A stretch of DNA of 45,536 nt from an uncultured Eubacteriales bacterium (GTDB lineage Bacteria > Bacillota > Clostridia > Lachnospirales > Lachnospiraceae), in NCBI GenBank assembly GCA_949292795.1, contig CASFBR010000018.1:1-45536 (forward strand), written 5' to 3'. The position numbers and the translations under genes were made by a program. Below the pieces are notes generated by a model. It was not told the DNA's origin and searched no databases. It worked only from the letters and a program-made list of their open reading frames with translations. Below are positions 35,021 through 43,227 of the stretch, one piece after another (position 1 is the first letter of the stretch; each line of letters begins with the position of its first letter).

Positions 35021-35815
35021 AGTATCTAAAAGCTTTGCCGCCTTTTGCGCGTAAAGGCGGCAAAATGCTTCGCTTTCGCCAAGTCCCCGGAGGATCACCT
35101 CAACCTCAAAGCCATAAGTCAGCAGACGGTTCTGCCAGGAAGCCTTGTCATCTCCCGCCATGTCATTGCGGGCATGATCTCCGGCCACAAGCATAAACGG
35201 CATCAGATATACACGGTTCACGCCCTGATGCTTCATCTGCTGCATCACCTCATCTAATATCGGCGGAGCCTCCACATTCGCCACATACACAGCATGCGTT
35301 TCGAGCGCATCCAGATAGTGCTGAAGTGCAAAATAAGCGCTGTTAGAAAAATGCTCCGTACCATGCCCCATTAAAAGGACAACTTCATCCTCTTTTGTGC
35401 GGGGCATCCATGTCTCTAAAGCTGCGGCAGCCCTGCTGTAATCTTCATTTTCAAATAACAGCGGCTGTCCCATCGATACCTGTATCTCGGGATGTTCCTG
35501 TCCAAAACGCTCTACCTGGGCCGCCAGGTCATGATATTCCACACCTGCCAAAATATGTGTCGGCTGCACAGCAATCACCGTGTAGCCCTGTCCGGCCAGC
35601 ATTTCCAGTGCTTCCTCCGGCGGACAGACATTCATCTGAAAAACTTTTTTCAGCTTTTGGATAATCATTCCCGACGTAAAGGCGCGAAACACATCGTAAT
35701 CCGGCGCCATCTGCGCCATCGCCGCTTCTACTGGTTCAATACAATTTTCAATGGCCTGCGGATAGCTTGTTCCGAAGCTGACAATCAGCAGCGCCTTTTT
35801 ATTCTTGCTATTCAT
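34985..35815 (-). CDS. cbiK: sirohydrochlorin cobaltochelatase
   Basis: 276 residues inserting Co2+ into sirohydrochlorin in the anaerobic cobalamin pathway. The N-terminal SFGTSYP, the metal-ligand histidine motif MGHGTEH (His151 and His155) and the second site GDHARND match CbiK. No other corrin genes are nearby, so it may work in trans with a distant cluster or act as a nickel or iron chelatase. AGAGGAAA precedes the ATG. The 3' end is duplicated downstream. Confidence 0.93.
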   Translation of the reverse strand: MNSKNKKALLIVSFGTSYPQAIENCIEPVEAAMAQMAPDYDVFRAFTSGMIIQKLKKVFQMNVCPPEEALEMLAGQGYTVIAVQPTHILAGVEYHDLAAQVERFGQEHPEIQVSMGQPLLFENEDYSRAAAALETWMPRTKEDEVVLLMGHGTEHFSNSAYFALQHYLDALETHAVYVANVEAPPILDEVMQQMKHQGVNRVYLMPFMLVAGDHARNDMAGDDKASWQNRLLTYGFEVEVILRGLGESEAFCRLYAQKAAKLLDTVCPGLQIRLSK

Positions 35816-35858
35816 CGTAATTTCCTCTCTTTACTTCAAATCTGTTTGTTGTTGGGAG

Positions 35859-35897
35859 CAAAGGGCAGTTTTCTTCCGCGAAACAAACTGCCCTTTG
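35859..35897. terminator. hairpin between the kinase gene and cbiK
   Basis: CAAAGGGCAGTTT (35859-35871) and AAACTGCCCTTTG (35885-35897) form a perfect 13-pair stem. It follows the upstream minus-strand gene and precedes cbiK. A clear T-run is absent. Confidence 0.6.
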
Positions 35898-35917
35898 TCC
35901 CGCGCATTACCCGGTGT

Positions 35918-36469
35918 TCACTGATTCGGCAGCAAAGACGCTTTATGAGCTATGCACTCTTTTACAGCCAAAACGGTGTCCCAAACGGAATGCATCGTTG
36001 TATCGATGACATTTGATTCATATACTCCAAGATTGCAAAATTGCTCCCACATCGTTTCCACCAGTTCGGTATTTATTTTTCGATCCAGCTTTGCACGTTT
36101 AATCGCCCGCTGCATGGTTTCTTCTTTGCCGGCTCTTAAAATAATATAATGCACCTCGTAATTTTCCTGAATAATATCCAGCCACGGCTGCAAAAACCAT
36201 GGCCCCACAATGCCATCCACAATCACATCATATCCGCCCCGGGCAAATCGTTTTGCAGCTTCTAAAAAAGCGGAAATCACAATCTTGTTTTGTTCATTTG
36301 ACTCCGGCAAATATGGCGGTATAGCGCCCTTGCTTAAATAGTGGTAAAAATCATCCGTATGCATATGTACAGATTTTTCCATATCCGAACCTTTGGCAAT
36401 GAGCGATGCTATTGTCGTTTTTCCCGTTCCCGGTGCGCCGGTAAGTACAATAATCCGTCCCTGATTCAT
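35918..36469 (-). CDS. P-loop kinase-like ATPase (zeta-toxin/AAA_33 type)
   Basis: 183 residues with Walker A GAPGTGKTT (11-19), an aspartate pair at MHTDDFYHYL (substrate-binding region) and a Walker B-like VIVDGIVGPW. The lid has KRAKLDRK. It resembles small metabolite kinases or nucleic acid/antibiotic kinases of the AAA_33 group. The substrate cannot be named. GGAG precedes the ATG by 9 bases. Confidence 0.8.
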   Translation of the reverse strand: MNQGRIIVLTGAPGTGKTTIASLIAKGSDMEKSVHMHTDDFYHYLSKGAIPPYLPESNEQNKIVISAFLEAAKRFARGGYDVIVDGIVGPWFLQPWLDIIQENYEVHYIILRAGKEETMQRAIKRAKLDRKINTELVETMWEQFCNLGVYESNVIDTTMHSVWDTVLAVKECIAHKASLLPNQ

Positions 36470-36614
36470 CGGTATTTCTCCTTATACTTTCCAATGTACA
36501 GACACATTCACATATACCCGTACAGAAGTCTCCCGCGTTAAATATTTCCATGCATTTTTGCCTTATTTTCCCGGCTGCATAGGTCAGAACCTTTGTAAAT
36601 AAAATTTATCAAGC

Positions 36615-37073
36615 CTATCTGCGCTTCTTATACAAAATAATCTCCGGGTCGGCTCCGTTACAGCCATACTCACATACAAGGATATGCCTTTCATCAGCGA
36701 CAACGCCGTAACACCTTTCCCTGTCTCCGGTTTCGATCTGATTGCCCAAATACACGTTATTATCCTTGAGAAGCTTTACTTTCTCACCGTTTTCAAGCGG
36801 ATATTCAAGGTTTACAAAAAATCCGTTTAACAAATTCAGCTCATTCACCTGAAGTCCCTTGATCCCAAGTGCATTGATCTCCTCGATCAGACGCTCCTTA
36901 AAGCGCAAAAATCCATCTGTCCCATCGCGCTTTGTACATTCGGCAGCAATGCAATTTCCCCCAAAAGGATGCCCGTTTACGTTCTGGCAGCCGCCGCATT
37001 CTTCCCTCCGGCTGCACCTGACGCAGCAATCCATGCCGCAAAGCGTCTGCATATTTTTACTGTCTGTTTTCAA
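36615..37073 (-). CDS. cysteine-rich DUF3795-like protein
   Basis: 152 residues. The N-terminal third holds nine cysteines (CGMDCCVRCSRREECGGCQ, later C-x6-C) that probably bind zinc or an iron-sulfur cluster. The remainder is a small alpha/beta domain ending in Arg/Lys. This is the pattern of DUF3795 proteins, of unknown function. The TTG at 37073 is the start because GGAGG lies 7 bases upstream; the next ATG is 7 codons in without a site. Confidence 0.72.
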   Translation of the reverse strand: MKTDSKNMQTLCGMDCCVRCSRREECGGCQNVNGHPFGGNCIAAECTKRDGTDGFLRFKERLIEEINALGIKGLQVNELNLLNGFFVNLEYPLENGEKVKLLKDNNVYLGNQIETGDRERCYGVVADERHILVCEYGCNGADPEIILYKKRR

Positions 37074-37148
37074 TTTTAACCCTCCATAGCTTTAAAGCCA
37101 GCCTAAATTCATAATTTTCATTCCACAAAATATACGGATTTTCACGAA

Positions 37149-37661
37149 TCACAGATCGACAGGAATAACATACGCGTCATCAATCAGCACATAGTCAGCC
37201 CTGTACTTCCTGGCAAGCTTCAGAAACCTTGCGTTATCTGCCAGGACACTGTCCATCGTACACCATTCATCATTTAACCGTTTTTCTACTGTATTTGCAT
37301 ATTTTTTTATATCAGCGAAATGCTTTTTAATGTAGCCTTCACTCATCACAAGACAATAGTACTTAATTTGCTCAAGATAATGCTTCTCAAAATCTTTTGC
37401 CCAGTCAAAGGGAATATAGCATCCTTCAACAATAAGGTTTTGTTCATTCTCTATGGCGGTTTTAATCATTTCACGGACAACCGGCCATAAATATTTTTCA
37501 AGCTCATCATCATCTTCCGGGGTAAGATGTGTATATCCACTGCGGATCAGCCCCATTTTCAAGTGATCAATCGACAAATAAGGATATTGATATTTTTCAA
37601 GTAATCTTTGAGCAAGTACAGTTTTCCCGGTATGTGACGCTCCTGTTATCAAAACGACCAT
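37149..37661 (-). CDS. P-loop kinase-like ATPase
   Basis: 170 residues with Walker A GASHTGKTVL (7-16), a substrate Asp in LSIDHLKMGLIRSG and a Walker B-like LIVEGCYIPF. Related to 2-phosphoglycerate-kinase-like and shikimate-kinase-like small NTPases, with no clear substrate. GGGAGG precedes the ATG by 7 bases. It is a second small kinase within 1.2 kb but not similar in detail to the one at 35918-36469. Confidence 0.78.
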   Translation of the reverse strand: MVVLITGASHTGKTVLAQRLLEKYQYPYLSIDHLKMGLIRSGYTHLTPEDDDELEKYLWPVVREMIKTAIENEQNLIVEGCYIPFDWAKDFEKHYLEQIKYYCLVMSEGYIKKHFADIKKYANTVEKRLNDEWCTMDSVLADNARFLKLARKYRADYVLIDDAYVIPVDL

Positions 37662-37826
37662 CCTGCCGCCTCCCTCACCTGTTTCTCCGGTTTATTCTAT
37701 CACAATTTCAGGCACATGAAAATAGCCTGGTGTGCAGGCACTCGTCTGTTCCCGCTCCGTTTTTTCCAGATATATTCAGATATATTGGGCAATTATTCAA
37801 AAAAGCAACTGCTGGTTGCGCGGTAA

Positions 37827-37854
37827 TTGGTAGTGGCAACTAAAAAACTATGAT
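37827..37854 (+). promoter_or_regulatory. promoter of the membrane-anchored HTH gene
   Basis: TTGGTA (37827-37832), a 16-base spacer and TATGAT (37849-37854). The transcript would start about 70 bases before the ATG. Confidence 0.55.
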
Positions 37855-37930
37855 AAAATAAATAATAACAATCCCGCTTAAAGTTCAGGCAGGAGAAGAA
37901 AAAAAGAACATTTTATAAGGAGAACATTTT

Positions 37931-38314
37931 ATGAATTTGATTGGTTTATTATTTAGCTCTGTTTTTACGATTATTAATATTGTCCTGCTTGCCGGACTCA
38001 TCCTGCTGCTCATTCTCGCTATACGGGCGCTGAGCAAGTATGTACACAGCAAGCGGCCGGAGCCAACCATCAGCGAAGGCAGGCAGGCCACTGAAGAAAA
38101 TAAAGCGGTCAAACAGCCGCTGAATGAAATGTTAAAAGAATTGCGTCAGAAAAATAATATGACTCAGGAATTTGTGGCCGAACAGCTCAATATTTCCCGT
38201 CAGGCGGTTTCCAAATGGGAATCCGGTACATCTTCACCAACCATGGCAAATCTTGCCGCACTCACCGCACTCTACCATATATCCATGGACGAGCTGCTGC
38301 GGCGTATACAATAA
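37931..38314 (+). CDS. membrane-anchored XRE-family HTH protein
   Basis: 127 residues. One N-terminal membrane segment (about 8-31) and a charged linker precede a C-terminal XRE/Cro-type HTH (LRQKNNMTQEFVAEQLNISRQAVSKWESGTSSP, about 70-102). The domain order is opposite to the common HTH-then-membrane layout. AAGGAG precedes the ATG by 8 bases. It may tether a DNA site to the membrane or sense a membrane signal for the neighbouring exporter. No partner gene is visible. Confidence 0.82.
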   Translation: MNLIGLLFSSVFTIINIVLLAGLILLLILAIRALSKYVHSKRPEPTISEGRQATEENKAVKQPLNEMLKELRQKNNMTQEFVAEQLNISRQAVSKWESGTSSPTMANLAALTALYHISMDELLRRIQ

Positions 38315-38384
38315 TCGTCTGCTCTTTTCCAATAATACACTATTTTTTCCGCCGCAGGCTCTTTGGTATCCCGTTGCTTAAATA

Positions 38385-39662
38385 TCAACAATCATTTAAT
38401 TTCTGAATTTTTTTGCTGCGCAGAGACAAAATACTCATGGCAAAGCCACAGACACCCGTACATAAAAACATAACCGCCATGCCGCTGCCTGCACCGTTTC
38501 CCACAAGTATCTTCAAAAAAGACACAATCCCTGTGTCAGAACGCATAAACGGCTCAAATACATAATCGGCTAAATATCCTCCTAAAAGAATACCCAATGG
38601 AATAGTGCTATATTGGATAGCATTCCTTACAGCAAATACTCTTCCCTGAATATTTTCCGGAATTTTTTTGTAAAGTATGACATTCTGTTCTGCCATAATA
38701 AATGGAATGGGTAAGCTTGCGGCAAAGGCGGCAAATGACCAGAAAAATACATTTCTGCCGAACGCCATTGTCAAATCGCCAAGCAAAAAGGAGACGGCGG
38801 CAGAAATATAAATCATATTTGCTTTCTTCCTGCTTTCTTTTTTTACAGAAACAAGCAGACCGCCAATGATTCCACCGATACCCATGCAGGCATTTACAAT
38901 TCCTAACACAACATTATTTGCTGAGCTTCTTGATAAAATCATAGGAGACAATATATTTTCATAGGTCAGCCGTGAAAAAAAGTTTAACACTGCCATGGTA
39001 AGCATGATGTGCAAAATCCCGGTTTCATTTATTAAAAAATGAACTCCCGCCTTTATTCCCGCAAATGGAGATGCGAACTTCTCCTTTATAATCTGCTCCG
39101 GTATGCAGATCAAAAACAGAAGCACACAAAAAGCTATAATAAAGCTCAGCAGATCAACCAGTAAGATCAGAGGCAGACCGCCCACAGAGAAAAGTGCAGC
39201 GGCCAGCATTGGGCTAAATACCACAATTAAATTGCCGGAAAAAGCGTTCATTCCGCTTATATTCGTCAGTTTATCCGTTGGTACAATTTTGGCTATTGCC
39301 ACAGAAGATGCCGGCTGTTGAAATGCCGTAGCTGCTCCTGCAACAGCATTAAAGATATAAATATGCCCCGACAAAAGCGTTCCCGTCATTGAAAACGCCA
39401 GAATAAGAAGTGAAGCCAATGCAGCGATACTATCTGCGGCAAGCATAACAGCTTTTTTTCGGTGACGGTCAACAAATACACCGACACATATACTAATCAA
39501 AATATATGGCACATAGTTGCAAAACGACATAAGCGAAACCGAAAGAGCCGAACCTGTCTGCCTGTATGTCCATAAAATGAGCGCAAATGCAGTCATAGAG
39601 CTTCCCAGCTGCGAAATACTTTGGCTGATCCATAAAACGATATATCTTTTGAAGCTTCTCAT
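38385..39662 (-). CDS. MFS transporter (MefA/enterobactin-exporter-like)
   Basis: 425 residues with twelve predicted membrane segments. The N-terminal WISQSISQLGSSMTAFALILW and the loop GVFVDRHRKKAVM (residues about 60-72, the conserved motif A) place it among Firmicutes drug/macrolide exporters. ATG at 39662; the nearest GGAGG is 12 bases away, a wide spacing that suggests modest translation. A promoter lies directly upstream. The compound exported is unknown. Confidence 0.9.
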   Translation of the reverse strand: MRSFKRYIVLWISQSISQLGSSMTAFALILWTYRQTGSALSVSLMSFCNYVPYILISICVGVFVDRHRKKAVMLAADSIAALASLLILAFSMTGTLLSGHIYIFNAVAGAATAFQQPASSVAIAKIVPTDKLTNISGMNAFSGNLIVVFSPMLAAALFSVGGLPLILLVDLLSFIIAFCVLLFLICIPEQIIKEKFASPFAGIKAGVHFLINETGILHIMLTMAVLNFFSRLTYENILSPMILSRSSANNVVLGIVNACMGIGGIIGGLLVSVKKESRKKANMIYISAAVSFLLGDLTMAFGRNVFFWSFAAFAASLPIPFIMAEQNVILYKKIPENIQGRVFAVRNAIQYSTIPLGILLGGYLADYVFEPFMRSDTGIVSFLKILVGNGAGSGMAVMFLCTGVCGFAMSILSLRSKKIQKLNDC

Positions 39663-39692
39663 TAAATTTTAACACCTCCCCAGCATACCTCC

Positions 39693-39720
39693 ATTATACA
39701 AAATCCCTGTGAAAATGCAA
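39693..39720 (-). promoter_or_regulatory. promoter of the MFS gene
   Basis: On the minus strand TTGCAT (39715-39720), a 16-base spacer and TATAAT (39693-39698), giving a very short leader. Confidence 0.7.
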
Positions 39721-39742
39721 TTTTCAAAGTACCGCGCCGCTA

Positions 39743-39786
39743 TACAGGAAACACGCCGCAATCGGTGTACAGGAAGCACGCCGCAA
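39743..39786. repeat. 25-base-period direct repeat, 2 copies
   Basis: TACAGGAAACACGCCGCAA at 39743 and TACAGGAAGCACGCCGCAA at 39768. Confidence 0.75.
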
Positions 39787-39896
39787 AAAGAACAGGATTC
39801 CTTATATTTCATATATTTTTTGAAAGCTGTGGATAACCAAACACAGCTGATTTGTTTAAAGAGGATAATTCCGCAGAAACTCAGGTAGTAAAACAG

Positions 39897-39925
39897 TTGA
39901 CAAAACGGGCCATGTTTGTTATGAT
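39897..39925 (+). promoter_or_regulatory. tRNA operon promoter
   Basis: TTGACA (39897-39902), a 17-base spacer and TATGAT (39920-39925), about 43 bases before tRNA-Gln. Confidence 0.8.
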
Positions 39926-39973
39926 TATTATCGTTTCTGAAAGATGTGTAAATCGCATATCTGCGGAATCTAT

Positions 39974-40045
39974 TGGGCTATCGCCAAGCGGTAAGGCACA
40001 GGACTTTGACTCCTGCATTCGCTGGTTCGAATCCAGCTAGCCCAG
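39974..40045 (+). tRNA. tRNA-Gln (UUG)
   Basis: Acceptor arms TGGGCTA/TAGCCCA, D-arm with AAGCGGTAAGGC, anticodon loop CTTTGAC with TTG and T-loop GGTTCGAATCC. The discriminator base is G and CCA is not encoded. Confidence 0.96.
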
Positions 40046-40108
40046 TTATCGGATGCAGATAATATATTTCTGTATTCTTTGGGGAGGATTACTCCCTGTT
40101 TTTGTTTT

Positions 40109-40188
40109 GCGGATGTGGCGGAACTGGCAGACGCGCCAGACTTAGGATCTGGTACTTCGGTGTGCAGGTTCGATTCCTGTCATCCGCA
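40109..40188 (+). tRNA. tRNA-Leu (UAG)
   Basis: Acceptor arms GCGGATG/CATCCGC, anticodon loop CTTAGGA with TAG, short variable arm TACTTCGGTG and T-loop GGTTCGATTCC, discriminator A. The decayed mobile element begins right after it. Confidence 0.95.
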
Positions 40189-40193
40189 TTTTT

Positions 40194-40235
40194 AAGGCTG
40201 AAAGTAAGGTAAATCCTCACTTTTCAGCCTTTTTT
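40194..40235 (+). terminator. terminator of the tRNA operon
   Basis: AAGGCTGAAAGT pairs with ACTTTTCAGCCTT and a T-run follows. Confidence 0.85.
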
Positions 40236-40461
40236 GATACTCTTTTGATACTATATCTTCTTTATTAATATTGGTAACACCTAAGCTTCTAAAGGGGGTA
40301 CCCATTTTGGACATCCCTTCTGTCCTTCTCATCTACACTCTTTCCAACCGCCGCAAAACTACCTTTTCTGTGGAACTTGTCCAAGTAGTATTGAATCTTC
40401 TGGCACCTACACCGTGATAGGCCATACATTACTATATTGACTTGGTCCTGAGTAATGACAT
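40236..40461. other. degenerate left edge of the mobile element
   Basis: No intact gene. Tandem GATACTCTTTTGATACT sits just after the tRNA terminator and could mark an old attachment point. Short minus-strand frames (e.g. 40289-40429 and 40192-40314) look like frameshifted coding remnants but lack a recognisable product. Confidence 0.4.
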
Positions 40462-41793
40462 CTAGGGCATTTGTTTTAATGCAGTTAAAATTTCATAATC
40501 TGCTTCATAGTCCGTTTGCGTTTGTTTTTTTCCTTTTTTGACCTTCTGAAAAACATCAATAATAACGAGTTTTACATTAGGGTGTTCATTCAAAAAAATT
40601 ATTAGGTCATCTTCAAAGCCTTCTCCCATGGGATTAGCGTCATGCCAGAAATACAGTCTATTTGAGGGAATATCTCGACCGTCAAGAATTTTTCTGAGCC
40701 GATCTTGTGTAAGTGACGGCGCATTTTCAAGATCAATGTATAAAACTCCACAAGCTTTCGTTGTGAATCCAAGGAACCTATTCCCACTGACCAGCGCAAC
40801 TGCCAGTTGAAGTGCAAGCCAACTTTTACCCAACTTAGATTTAGCTGACAGGCCTCCAAGCCCTTGTGAAACCATCCCTTCCACCAAAAACAAAATAGGC
40901 GGAAGGTCAGCAATCAATAAATCATTCGCATCGGTACTCTGTACCTTTTTTCTAAGCTTGTTCTCTTTTACCGGCCTAACCCTTCCATTGTCAACCACGG
41001 CTTTGTAATAAGGCGCTGTGGTTTGCCAGCCCCTTTCCAACGCCGGGAATACCTCTTTTTCCAGCTCCTCATCGGTCAGCGGAGGAACACAGCGGCTTGC
41101 ATTTTCTGCCGTAACTGCTGCGCGTATTGCAGCATCGGACAGGCCTTTTGCTTTGCTGCTGCCGATCATTGCCACAAGAGCCGTCACCCTTTGGCCTTCC
41201 GGGATGGCTTCCGGCATTTGAAAGCCTGGTCTTGCTAAATCCTTTGGTGGCCCGGCCAGAAACTCAATCACTGCATCATCTACCGGGGTAATATCATATT
41301 CGCCCGGTTCCTGCTCCCACTCATAGCGGCGGCCATTTTTATGCAGGCTCGGAAGAGCAACAATATATCCGCCTTCCCCGCGTATGTCAACGCCTTCATA
41401 AAGCCCCGCCTGGCTTTTCCAATGGGCAGAATCTTTATAAAATAAATGATAACCTCCGCGCCCTGTGATACTCTGGCATGTCTCAGGTAATTCTTTATGT
41501 TCCTGCTGCCATTCCTTCAAGACCTCAAAGCCATTCTTTCCTTTTTCCTCATCAATATCCAGATCGATTACAACCAGCCCGCCGGACACGCTCCCGGTAG
41601 CGATGCCAATATTTTAATCCGGGCAGGCCGTCCACCAGGTTTCTATCTTCATGCGATCTGTGGTTGCGTCCTTAAAACCGTTAGGCGTTGCCGGTTCTTT
41701 TCCGGGGCTTCTGCCGCCAGCACTGGGCGGCTTGATCGGAAAAACGGCCCAGCCCATTTCCGCATATTTCAAAGCCCATTCTTTCAAATTCAT
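40462..41793 (-). pseudogene. primase-polymerase/RepA-like ATPase of a mobile element, nonsense-interrupted and truncated
   Basis: Reading from the ATG at 41793, the first 59 codons give a prim-pol N-terminus (MGWAVFPIKP, then TWWTACPD). A TAA follows at 41614-41616. The same frame continues directly with NIGIATGSVSGGLVVIDLDID, which holds the catalytic aspartates. Further on are the primase C-terminal region and a RepA/DnaB-like ATPase with Walker A SAKSKLGKSWLALQL and Walker B VKLVIIDVF. The protein then ends abruptly at TALKQMP, well before the usual end of the ATPase domain. The gene overlaps the Xis-like gene by four bases (ATGA). A GTG restart at 41589 could only give a partial protein. 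Confidence 0.85.
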
Positions 41794-42158
41794 ACGTTTG
41801 CACCGTCCCCGGGGACATTGCCGCCATACATTTTATCATTGAAATATGCCCGGCTTACTTTTCCCCTAACAGTAAGATAACCCTTGCTGCTAAGCTCACT
41901 GTTAAGTTGCCGTATAAGCACATAAGCCTTACTTTCACTAATATCTAACGCTTCGGCCACTTCTTTTGCACCTATAACTTGCTTTGTCACTACTTCCAGC
42001 TCCTTCCCTTTGTAGTTAATAGTTTCATAATTCTTCACAGCCAGAACGGCCGGTTTTCGCCATAAAGGGCGAATACTATACAGACCGGGGAAAAATTCCC
42101 CTTGGCGGCTCGTACTGAAAGACGAACCGGAACATTTAATAGTGGGCTTTCTACCCAT
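41790..42158 (-). CDS. Xis-like small DNA-binding protein of the mobile element
   Basis: 122 residues. The C-terminal half VTKQVIGAKEVAEALDISESKAYVLIRQLNSEL..GYLTVRGKVSRAYF is a winged-helix/excisionase-type domain found in integrative elements next to the replication gene. The first about 45 residues are unlike the family, and no good ribosome binding site precedes the ATG at 42158, so the true start may be internal. It overlaps the replication pseudogene by four bases, showing an original coupled operon. Confidence 0.65.
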   Translation of the reverse strand: MGRKPTIKCSGSSFSTSRQGEFFPGLYSIRPLWRKPAVLAVKNYETINYKGKELEVVTKQVIGAKEVAEALDISESKAYVLIRQLNSELSSKGYLTVRGKVSRAYFNDKMYGGNVPGDGANV

Positions 42159-42182
42159 TACACGCCACCACCCCGGCGGGCT

Positions 42183-42398
42183 TTAATCTTCAATGATTTC
42201 CGTTACTTTGCAGCCTAATGCTTGAGCTATTTTCCCTAATGTAGCCAACTTACATCCACCTAACTTCATAATACGCCGATAAGAAGCATAGCTAATCCCG
42301 GCAGTACTACAAAGATCGTAGGGATTCATACATTTTTCAGCCATTAAAAGCTGTACTTTATCCTGACTGATTTTTAAGTTTGTCATTACTGTGGGCAT
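42183..42398 (-). CDS. Cro-like HTH regulator
   Basis: 71 residues forming a single XRE/Cro-type HTH (LLMAEKCMNPYDLCSTAGISYASYRRIMKLGG). The ATG at 42398 follows GGAGG by 8 bases; a GTG three codons upstream abuts that site. It is divergent from a CI-like gene across an 85-base switch region, the classic repressor/anti-repressor layout of phages and satellites. Confidence 0.8.
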   Translation of the reverse strand: MPTVMTNLKISQDKVQLLMAEKCMNPYDLCSTAGISYASYRRIMKLGGCKLATLGKIAQALGCKVTEIIED

Positions 42399-42414
42399 CT
42401 CTTTCACCTCCTTA

Positions 42415-42430
42415 AGTAGCTTTTGCTACT
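42415..42430. promoter_or_regulatory. operator-like dyad in the divergent regulatory region
   Basis: AGTAGC (42415-42420) and GCTACT (42425-42430) around TTTT lie between the Cro-like and CI-like genes. A TATACT box (about 42454) could serve the rightward gene. Confidence 0.5.
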
Positions 42431-42483
42431 GTTATTTTTATCACATCTATGTTATACTATTAAAAATAAAGGTAGGTGAAAGC

Positions 42484-42897
42484 ATGGGATTAAATGATAA
42501 TATTAGAAAGCTTCGTAATAAGAAAGGACTTACACAAAAGGAGCTTGGCTTATTATGTGGAATGTCCGAAGCAATGATTAGACAGTATGAGTTAGGTAAA
42601 CGAAGGCCTAAACTTGATACACAAAAAAAATTGGCCGCCGCCCTAGGTGTGCAATTAGATGAGTTAAACCCAGAAATTGCCATGGGGAAAGCTATTTATA
42701 ACAATCCGACTATTCTTGAAGATACGATTGATATTTTATCTGTTTTAAAAGATACTGCTGAGAGTTTTATTATTAAAGATATTACTGAGGACATTAATAA
42801 ACTTAATGCCAAAGGAAAGCAAGAAGCAAAAAAAAGGGTTCATGAACTAACTGAAATAAAGCAATATACCAGAAAGGACACCCCAGACGACCAATGA
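42484..42897 (+). CDS. CI-like XRE-family repressor
   Basis: 137 residues. N-terminal HTH (LRNKKGLTQKELGLLCGMSEAMIRQYELGKRRPKLDT, about 9-45) and a helical C-terminal part rich in Lys, Glu and Asp, presumably for dimerisation. AGGTG precedes the ATG at 42484 by 5 bases. There is no peptidase-like domain, so release from repression would be by a protein partner, as in satellite Stl regulators (inference). Confidence 0.82.
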   Translation: MGLNDNIRKLRNKKGLTQKELGLLCGMSEAMIRQYELGKRRPKLDTQKKLAAALGVQLDELNPEIAMGKAIYNNPTILEDTIDILSVLKDTAESFIIKDITEDINKLNAKGKQEAKKRVHELTEIKQYTRKDTPDDQ

Positions 42898-43065
42898 CAA
42901 GCCCATTTGGGCCGCTCCTGCTGCCGATCAACCAGGGACATTTAGCCTTCGTTGCCAGCTCAGCCACATTTGGGCCTCAGGTAACACCCAAATAGGTGCC
43001 AGCTCTGTGGCCTCGTATTTGCCCCATACAGCAGCTTTTCTGCCAAGGGGATTGTACTATGACAA

Positions 43066-43094
43066 TATAATATGCTTAACCAGGGAGCCGAAGG
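43066..43094 (+). promoter_or_regulatory. -10 box and 5' end of the toxin mRNA, mirror copy of the antitoxin start
   Basis: TATAAT (43066-43071) is followed by CTTAAC and GAGCCGAA. The 29 bases match 43327-43299 read on the minus strand at 25 positions. The -35 region is poor (no TTGACA), suggesting weaker expression than the antitoxin. Confidence 0.7.
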
Positions 43095-43107
43095 GGCGAT
43101 GTGCCAG

Positions 43108-43139
43108 CGCCGGACACTACGAAAGGAGCTGGTGCATAT
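43108..43139 (+). promoter_or_regulatory. hairpin flanking the toxin ribosome binding site
   Basis: ATGTGCCAGC (about 43099-43108) can pair with GCTGGTGCAT (about 43128-43137) using two G-U pairs. AAGGAG then lies in the loop edge next to the start codon. Such occlusion is common in type I toxin mRNAs. Confidence 0.45.
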
Positions 43140-43227
43140 GGTTACATATAGCGATCTTTTTGCATTTGTGATTATGCTTTGTGCGGTCGTTACTCTTGTC
43201 GTTACTCTCATAGAACGCAAAAAGTAG
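43138..43227 (+). CDS. putative holin-like type I toxin (Hol_Tox family)
   Basis: 29 residues: MVTYSDLFAFVIML, then a hydrophobic stretch with CAVVTLVVTL, ending in IERKK. One membrane helix with a charged end is the pattern of the putative holin-like toxins of Firmicutes (TxpA/BsrG-type size). AAGGAG lies 9 bases before the ATG. The stop codon is inside the shared terminator. Membrane insertion and depolarisation are the expected effect when expressed without its antisense RNA (family knowledge). Confidence 0.85.
   Translation: MVTYSDLFAFVIMLCAVVTLVVTLIERKK

Noticed and set aside
35859-35897. Cobalamin riboswitch before cbiK
   Set aside because: Only a simple hairpin is present; the conserved B12-box is not found.
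40192-40429. Small genes next to the tRNA terminator
   Set aside because: Two short overlapping minus-strand frames read like coding remnants but have no ribosome binding site and no recognisable product, so they are listed only as degenerate element edge.
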